Origin: Molanna angustata
Lineage: Eukaryota; Arthropoda; Insecta; Trichoptera; Molannidae
NCBI GenBank assembly: GCA_963576475.1
Contig: OY754979.1
Coordinates: 25,491,034 to 25,555,033, forward strand
Length of the DNA stretch: 64,000 nt
Direction of reading: 5' to 3'
Shown here: positions 58,109 through 64,000 of the stretch, piece after piece
How positions within the stretch are numbered: the first letter of the stretch is position 1
Layout: the number at the start of each line of letters is the position of its first letter
Position numbers and translations under genes: made by a program
Notes under the pieces: generated by a model
Told to the model about the DNA's origin: nothing
The model's input: the letters and a program-made list of their open reading frames with translations, nothing else
The model's database searches: none

Positions 58109-58800
58109 TAAAGAGGGTGACTGCTGCCAACGTACCTATATTTTCAATTTGATATACCATCATTATTACTAAACAAATCATTTTGAAAAAAATAACTTAG
58201 ATATTTTGGATATTAATAAAGAGAAATATAACTTAACTTTTTGATTATGTTCTGTATATATTCTTGTAGGAAAATAATAAGCATACCCCGATTTTAGACA
58301 TTTATCTTAAATTTCTAAAAAAATATAAGGTATAGAGCAATATTTTTTTTTTATAAATTAAAGAAGAACAAAATACCTGGAAAAATATGATATGACGTTG
58401 CATTAACGCATCAGGTTAAGTAAATAAACCAAAAAAACTTTTATTACGCAATGGCGCTGAATGGAAAATAATTTTTTTTTTAGGTTTATTTACTAAACCT
58501 GAAGCATTAATGCAACGTCACATCATATTTTTCTAGATATTTTTGTCTTCTTTAATTAAAAAAAAAATATCTTGCTGTACGCCTTATAGTTTATTAAAAA
58601 TATATGATAAACGTTGAAAATCGGGGTATGCCATTATTTTTCTACAAGAATTTATACAGAACATTATCAAAAAGTTAAGGTATATTTTTGTTTATTAATA
58701 TCCAAACTATATAAATTATTTTTTTCAAAACGATTTGATAAGAAATAATTATGGTATATCAAATTGAAAAATAGGTACGTTGGCAGCAGTCCCCCCCTTA
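58109..58800. repeat. ~690-bp hairpin transposon
   Basis: The arms of about 320 bp pair from the ends (AGGGTGACTGCTGCCAACGT / ACGTTGGCAGCAGTCCCCCC) to the inner TTAAGTAAATAAACC / GGTTTATTTACTAAACC, around a ~50-bp loop (ACGCAATGGCGCTGAATGG). No protein frame. One arm alone is found in the Syx16 intron. Confidence 0.8.
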
Positions 58801-59039
58801 ACGAAACTTGATAGAAATTTCACATTCGTGTAGGTACTCAAAGATCTATTTATATATAAATATAGAGAATCAGAGAAATGACCAAGAACTCTGGTAATGA
58901 TTGACTTTAAAGGATGTCTTCTAATAATAGGGTACCGTATCCAACTACAGATTGTCTGTTTTTAACCTGTTTATAAAGCATCCTAAAATATTTTGGACAT
59001 ATTGAAAAAGGGCCCCCGATAACCCTGTCGTAATGGGAA

Positions 59040-59412
59040 ACATGAGAATGCAAAATAAACGAGTGGGTTGTGGCCAACGCTATACTCCTCACTAACAAGT
59101 CTCTCCACAAAGTATTCAAATTTTGTACGGAAAATTTTCAAAATTTTTATGAAATTAGTTTGTTCAATATTTTTTTTATTTAAATATTATATTATGAAAT
59201 CTTGACGTCTCTTCAATGCCATTTTATGAAAGTGATGTGCCTTTTTACCAATTTGTAAATAAAAAGCACATATAGCTCACACAGATACATTGTTATGAAA
59301 CTTTCTGAATACAATCTCAGCATGATACTAGTTGATAATCTGCAATAAAGAATAGCCTTAAAATTTCGATATCATAACTCCTCACTATATCCCCTTGGGT
59401 TAGTGAGGAGTA
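59040..59412 (+). repeat. Repeat family D copy
   Basis: CGAGTGGGTTGTGGCCAACG, ACTCCTCACTAACAAGTC at one end and GGGTTAGTGAGGAGTA at the other. The ACTCCTCACTA/TAGTGAGGAGT ends are inverted repeats, suggesting a DNA-transposon MITE. Confidence 0.7.
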
Positions 59413-59764
59413 AAAATACAACCCGGGTCTTTCCATAGTCCGAATCACCATTTGATTTGGATTACGGACTATCTCCAAAGCTACGTAGTGTACTTGAGTG
59501 AAATGGACCTAAATCTTAATTAAAAGCTGATGTCCTTTACGTAAACATGTTAAAACAAGTAAAAAATCTGGATACTCTTTACAAATTAAATTATAAATAA
59601 AATCTATTTAAAATCCCAGTGCAGACAGACATACAGACAGACAAGTGAAATTAGAGAAAACTGAAATAGATCTAATAACGATATAAATAACGCCTGAATA
59701 TTATGCATCATGTATAGTACCTATTCAAGTTCAGAAACACAAAATTATTCCATTTTATAAAAAA

Positions 59765-60226
59765 AATTAGCGGACCCAACAAACGTTGTCCTGCCCGAAC
59801 TATTTGTTAAACAAAAAAAATGTATGTAACATTTATTTGAATCATATGGATGTTATTGTTCGCTGAGAAAACTTACATTTTCTTGTTCGATGAGCCGCTT
59901 ACCACTTTGAGGTTAGATTGATTGTCATTTCGTATATAATTGCAATACAGCATATTGGTCAGATTTCTTAGTGTTGTTAGATGGAAAAAAAACTAAACAT
60001 TGCTAATTTGACATTAGCGCTACCTATTGTAATTTATAGTCATAAATTATCATGCTTTTTATTTTACATTTATTACTTATATTAATGTTTAAAATCTCAT
60101 TTTGTGAATTTAAACCATTCAGGGACTCACACGAACACATACAAAATTTTTTATCGAAATCGGTTCAGCCGTTTAGGAAGAGTTCAGTGACATACACACG
60201 TACAGAAGAATTATATATATAGAGAT
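59765..60226 (+). repeat. Dispersed repeat ending TATATATATAGAGA
   Basis: ACCCAACAAACGTTGTCCTG at the left and ATCGAAATCGGTTCAGCCGT then GTGACATACACACGTACAGA at the right are of a type often found at the ends of RTE or Helitron-like repeats in insects. Not classified further. Confidence 0.5.
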
Positions 60227-60719
60227 AACAAATTAATTTAGCTAATTACAGTGTCAACAAGCACTGGCATCGGGAATACCTTCACATATTATGAAAATTT
60301 CAGAACTCTAACTGGTCTGGAATTCAGATAAAAATCGATTGCAAAGTTCCAGCAGAGACAGGCAAAGTTAGAGATTTAAGCGTTGGCCAAAACCCATTCG
60401 CATTTATTTGATATTGTTTTCCATTTTTTTCCTACCTGCGAATTACCTACTCATATTTATATGGCATTGTTACAGTTATCCTCCTATAATTAATAGGATA
60501 AAACGCTTCCAGGAAATTAGCCATCATTTCTCGGAAAACAAAGATGTTTATATATTATAACATTGGTTTCCTTGATATCTCCGTTATCAAATAAAACATT
60601 AAAATAATATTTTATGCATTTATAATTTAGTAATTTAATATATGTAAACAAGGAAAAATACTTAATTAATAAACCGATAACACCAGCCGTGTTCAAAGTT
60701 TTGTATTATGACATTATTA

Positions 60720-61440
60720 AATATCAAATTATAATGTCGTAAGCCCTGTAGGTGCCTTGATTTCCCGGTTCTCCCACAGTAAATATTCCAACTTCGTCTC
60801 TATTGAGATAATTAAAAATCTGTTAAAAAATATCTTTGACTCCCGACAGGGAAAAAATCCAATGTTTGCGCATATGCAATAATAAAAATATTCGATTACT
60901 TACACATTGGTACAAGTAGGTAAATAAGACAAAAATGACCTTATAAGTCTGGCGCAATTCAGGGGTGATTTCTATGCGAAAAATGCATTTGTCACCTCAG
61001 GTATAAGAGTTGTTGCTCTCATTATTTACAAAAAACCAATTCTCTCAATAGATGGCGTTACAACAAAAATACATACAAATAATAATAATGTTGTTCATAA
61101 TTTCACACATAGATGGCAGTAGTAAAAATTCCTTATTTTCAAGCGAAAAGAATTTCAGTATTAGAATATATAGAACTTTCAAAATTGAATTGATAGGGAT
61201 CTCATTAAAAAGGCATAATTGGTGAACGTTGCGCAAGCGCATAAAGTGATCACGTAAACCAGTCGATGACAGGTCGTAAGCCCTGTAGGTGCCTTGATTT
61301 CCCGGTTCTCCTACAATAAATATTCCAACTTCGTCTCTATTGAGATAATTAAAAATCTGTTAAAAAATATCTTTGACTCCCGACAGGAAAAAAAATCCAA
61401 TGTTTGCGCATATGCAATAATAAAAATATTCGATCAAATT
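60720..61440. repeat. Dispersed repeat with a 160-bp direct duplication
   Basis: GTCGTAAGCCCTGTAGGTGC through GCGCATATGCAATAATAAAA occurs at 60,738-60,897 and again at 61,270-61,433 almost unchanged, flanking a body with AGATGGCGTTAC, CGTTGCGCAAGCGCATAAAG and GTCTGGCGCAATTCAG. The same body, inverted, is at 32.4-32.9 kb. The repeated ends look LTR-like, but neither starts TG nor ends CA at an obvious border. Confidence 0.55.
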
Positions 61441-62780
61441 ATAACGACAAAATGTTTTCTTTCTGATCACTGTCAAGGTGAAAATTAATATATCATATAA
61501 ATCCTTTACACGCGAGTGTTGCAATCTGGTTAAGGCCCTACTATACCCTGGATATACGGATATACGCAAAAATGCACACTAAATTAGCTTCTAATGTATG
61601 AAACACGAGAAAATATTGTATATCACCTGATATGTGATATACAACATTTTATCGTGCGAAAATGGTAAAATTTAGAGGTTTTTTTTAAATAGCAAGAAGA
61701 GTCATTGAAATTTTATAATAATAAAAAATTCAGCCGGTAGATTTTCATATTCTCTATCGAATAAAGTAAAAATATACTTCATAGGCCTTGTAGTTTTTTA
61801 GTTACTTACAGTAAAAAAATAAAAAAGGGTTTTACTAAAACTAATTTTACAAGAAAAGTATTAAACAAATTCAAAATTCAAAAAAATCATGCAATAGATT
61901 AAAGATGTACATACAAACTGTTCCTTATTTCAAAGACGTATCTTTTGAGGGTATTAGGGAAATTATTTTCAAAATATAATGTATAGCCTACTATAGCCTC
62001 AAGGACAATACCCCGTATTCAGTAACTATTTTAACAAAAATAGGAACATACTAAAATTGTAGATTTTAGATTTACGGTCTTATTTCAGCGTTATAACGTA
62101 CCTATACTGGACGGAACGTTCTTAAAAAGTTACTGAATTAGACGTATTTTGAATAATTATGAAAATGATGAAAATGTCATAATTTTCATAATTATTATAG
62201 AATACATGTAGAATATATGTGTTCATATTTTCATAGCTACTCGTATTTTTACTATTGCAGATTGTCAATTAGTATCATGCTGAGATTGTATTCTGAAAGT
62301 TTCATCACAACATGTCCTATTCTAATTCGTCTAAATTTATCTGTCTGAATTTTATACCCTCAGGGAGGTAGTTAAATGAGTACATGCCGGGTCAATGTCC
62401 ATGGTGGTTCTCGAATGTTCCTCCCTAGATAAGTATCTCTTTAAATTGTATCCTTGTCGATATTCTGTTAGGTTACTGACCTCTTCCTAATGGCTCTACG
62501 CCTTTTACATGAATTAAAAAAAAAAATATAGTGGTTACACAGCATGATTAAAAAAATATAAAAGTAATATTGAATATTATAATAATTTATACGAACTAAT
62601 GTGTTGAAACTATAGGAACAAGTACCTACATAATATATGTGGTTTTAAAATAAAATTTCAATACTGTGCTGCGTATTATTTTAATATTATTATCCTTTAT
62701 AGAGTGAAATTAATGGGTAAATGTGGGGTTATTAACAATCTATTAGTTTTTTGTTATCATTTTCCACATGATAAGGTCGC
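61441..62780. other. AT-rich spacer
   Basis: No gene recognised. Contains short pieces of repeat family D (near 62,265) and of the TATGTCCTATTCT MITE (62,312). Confidence 0.35.
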
Positions 62781-62798
62781 AGTCGTCAGTCATTCCCA

Positions 62799-62840
62799 TA
62801 TAAAGATCAACACTATACTCTATCAATTCATATCAGTTTA
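62799..62840 (+). promoter_or_regulatory. Candidate core promoter
   Basis: TATAAAG at 62,799-62,805 is followed by TATCAGTT about 34 bp later. The downstream 700 bp are less AT-rich than average, with CpG-bearing stretches, and could be a 5' UTR or a transposon leader. No coding frame with a known domain follows. Confidence 0.3.
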
Positions 62841-63489
62841 TATTGTTCAGTAGTTCGCACGCTTTAAACTGAGTATATACTAATTGTTAAGTTGAATCGC
62901 TTATTTGAAATTAAATAATGTAAGTTAAATCAATTAATCAAAGTATTGCGGTTCAATTAAGTGAAAGTCGCGTTAATTAAGTGCACTTTACACGGAAGGG
63001 GTTCAGATTTTCAACTGTTTTTTTTTTACGCGGTAGAAAAAAAATAGATCATGTTTTATTTTTTAACGCGTTTTGTATCGTTTTCCGTAAAACAGGAATC
63101 TGTAAAATTATTCGTTGCCGACGAGTCAACATGACTGCCGTTTGTGTTGTGTTGACTTCGACGTTCACGGTATCTTTTGTTCGTTTGACATCTCTCGACC
63201 AGAGAGCAATGTTTTAAAACAAAAACAAAAAAAAGTGAGGGTCCAAAAAAAATCAAATCGTGTCCAATTCAAGTCAAATGCCGGGTAGCGTATTTACCTT
63301 TCCGTGTTGATTAAGAGGCAAGTACTGCCTCGAACAAGCACTAGTTTGTTACGCTAATGCACTTAAAAACTCGTGTTGAATTCAAGTCACGTGTCCTCCA
63401 TATTCACACGGTTTAGCAACGCAAATTGTTCGTCAACGCAATTCATGGCACGCGTCTTTCAATCGTACACAGGTTTATAAATTTTACCA

Positions 63490-63802
63490 CGCGTTACAAG
63501 TCTGTGTTAGAGGCATTTTTTGTGTATGATTGGCGATCACTGCTGAGAAGGCATCTCTATCCGCCGACGTCCGAAACATTGCGCCGACGTCTCTGATGCC
63601 GGACCACTCACGAATGTTGCGGAGACATTATGTACATAACATCTGATTGTCTTCCTATCCCTCGGCGTTCCACTATTTTGTCCTTCATGAGCAGCCTGTA
63701 CTTATTGCCTCGTAGAATGTGACCCAAATAATATGATATCATTCGTCTTTTAACTGTGTCAACTAGCTCGCTCTCAACATTTGCACTTCTGAGTATCTCC
63801 AT
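63490..63802 (-). pseudogene. LINE RT C-terminal fragment
   Basis: The minus frame begins MEILRSANVESELVDTVKRR, then YYLGHILRGNKYRLL and VERRGIGRQ. After a shift it gives NIREWSGIRDVGAMFRTSAD and AVIANH. This is the ...TVKxRKxxYLGHxxR...GKRGxGRxxxSWLxNIRxW...LFRxA block of insect endonuclease/reverse-transcriptase LINEs. One frameshift. Confidence 0.75.
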
Positions 63803-64000
63803 ATTTGATACTCAATCAACCCAGGAAATTTTCAGCATGCGGCAATATAAACATATTGCAATAGTAAACATTATTATATAGCCTAATTAAAAAAAGACAA
63901 GTAAAATCAATAAAGTATAAACCAAAGATAGTTCAAGTTGTTTTTGAAATCTTTTGGGCTTTACTTAAATTTTGAAACATGACTATAAACATGCAATTAA

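Overview
This window is animal nuclear DNA: spliced genes with GT/AG introns, AT-rich introns and intergenic DNA, and a dense load of short interspersed, LINE, Penelope-like, Helitron and foldback repeats. The proteins (Arp8, syntaxin 16, UBE2C/vihar, NOP9, and nervy, the RUNX1T1/ETO homologue) and the repeat types point to an insect. Frequent short TACCTACCTA-like tracts and the LINE tails would suit a moth or butterfly, but that last step is an impression, not a demonstration.

Layout. 0-3 kb: a small inverted-repeat element, then single-exon Arp8 on the minus strand. 3-5 kb: a nest of foldback elements in the head-to-head gap between Arp8 and Syx16. 5.2-7.7 kb: Syntaxin 16 on the plus strand in four exons, including a 27-codon first exon too short for ordinary ORF calling. 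8-13.8 kb: no gene; repeat relics and one hammerhead-ribozyme-like motif. 13.9-16.9 kb: UBE2C/vihar on the minus strand in two exons. 17-20 kb: an unrecognised ORF-like stretch, an inverted-repeat element and a GC-rich block. 20.1-25.3 kb: NOP9 on the plus strand in five exons, with SINE and LINE fragments in its introns. 26-30 kb: AT-rich DNA with a perfect-looking MITE hairpin. 30.1-38.7 kb: the five 3'-terminal coding exons of nervy on the minus strand (NHR2, NHR3, MYND finger and tail); its TAFH/NHR1 part is not visible and probably lies beyond the right edge. 39-64 kb: no confident host gene. This part holds a decayed two-ORF LINE, a 12-unit minisatellite with an open frame, several MITEs, and a 3.75-kb Penelope-like inverted pair invaded by a Helitron.

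The host genes are not an operon and have separate housekeeping or developmental roles: chromatin remodelling, endosome-to-Golgi SNARE fusion, APC/C ubiquitination, small-subunit ribosome maturation and transcriptional corepression. The most interesting material is the mobile DNA. Three hammerhead ribozyme cores lie in short Penelope-like repeats, two of them on the arms of one inverted repeat. An inverted Penelope-like pair preserves its own empty site for a Helitron insertion. One tRNA-derived SINE family shares its tail with the 3' end of the LINE at 41-45 kb.
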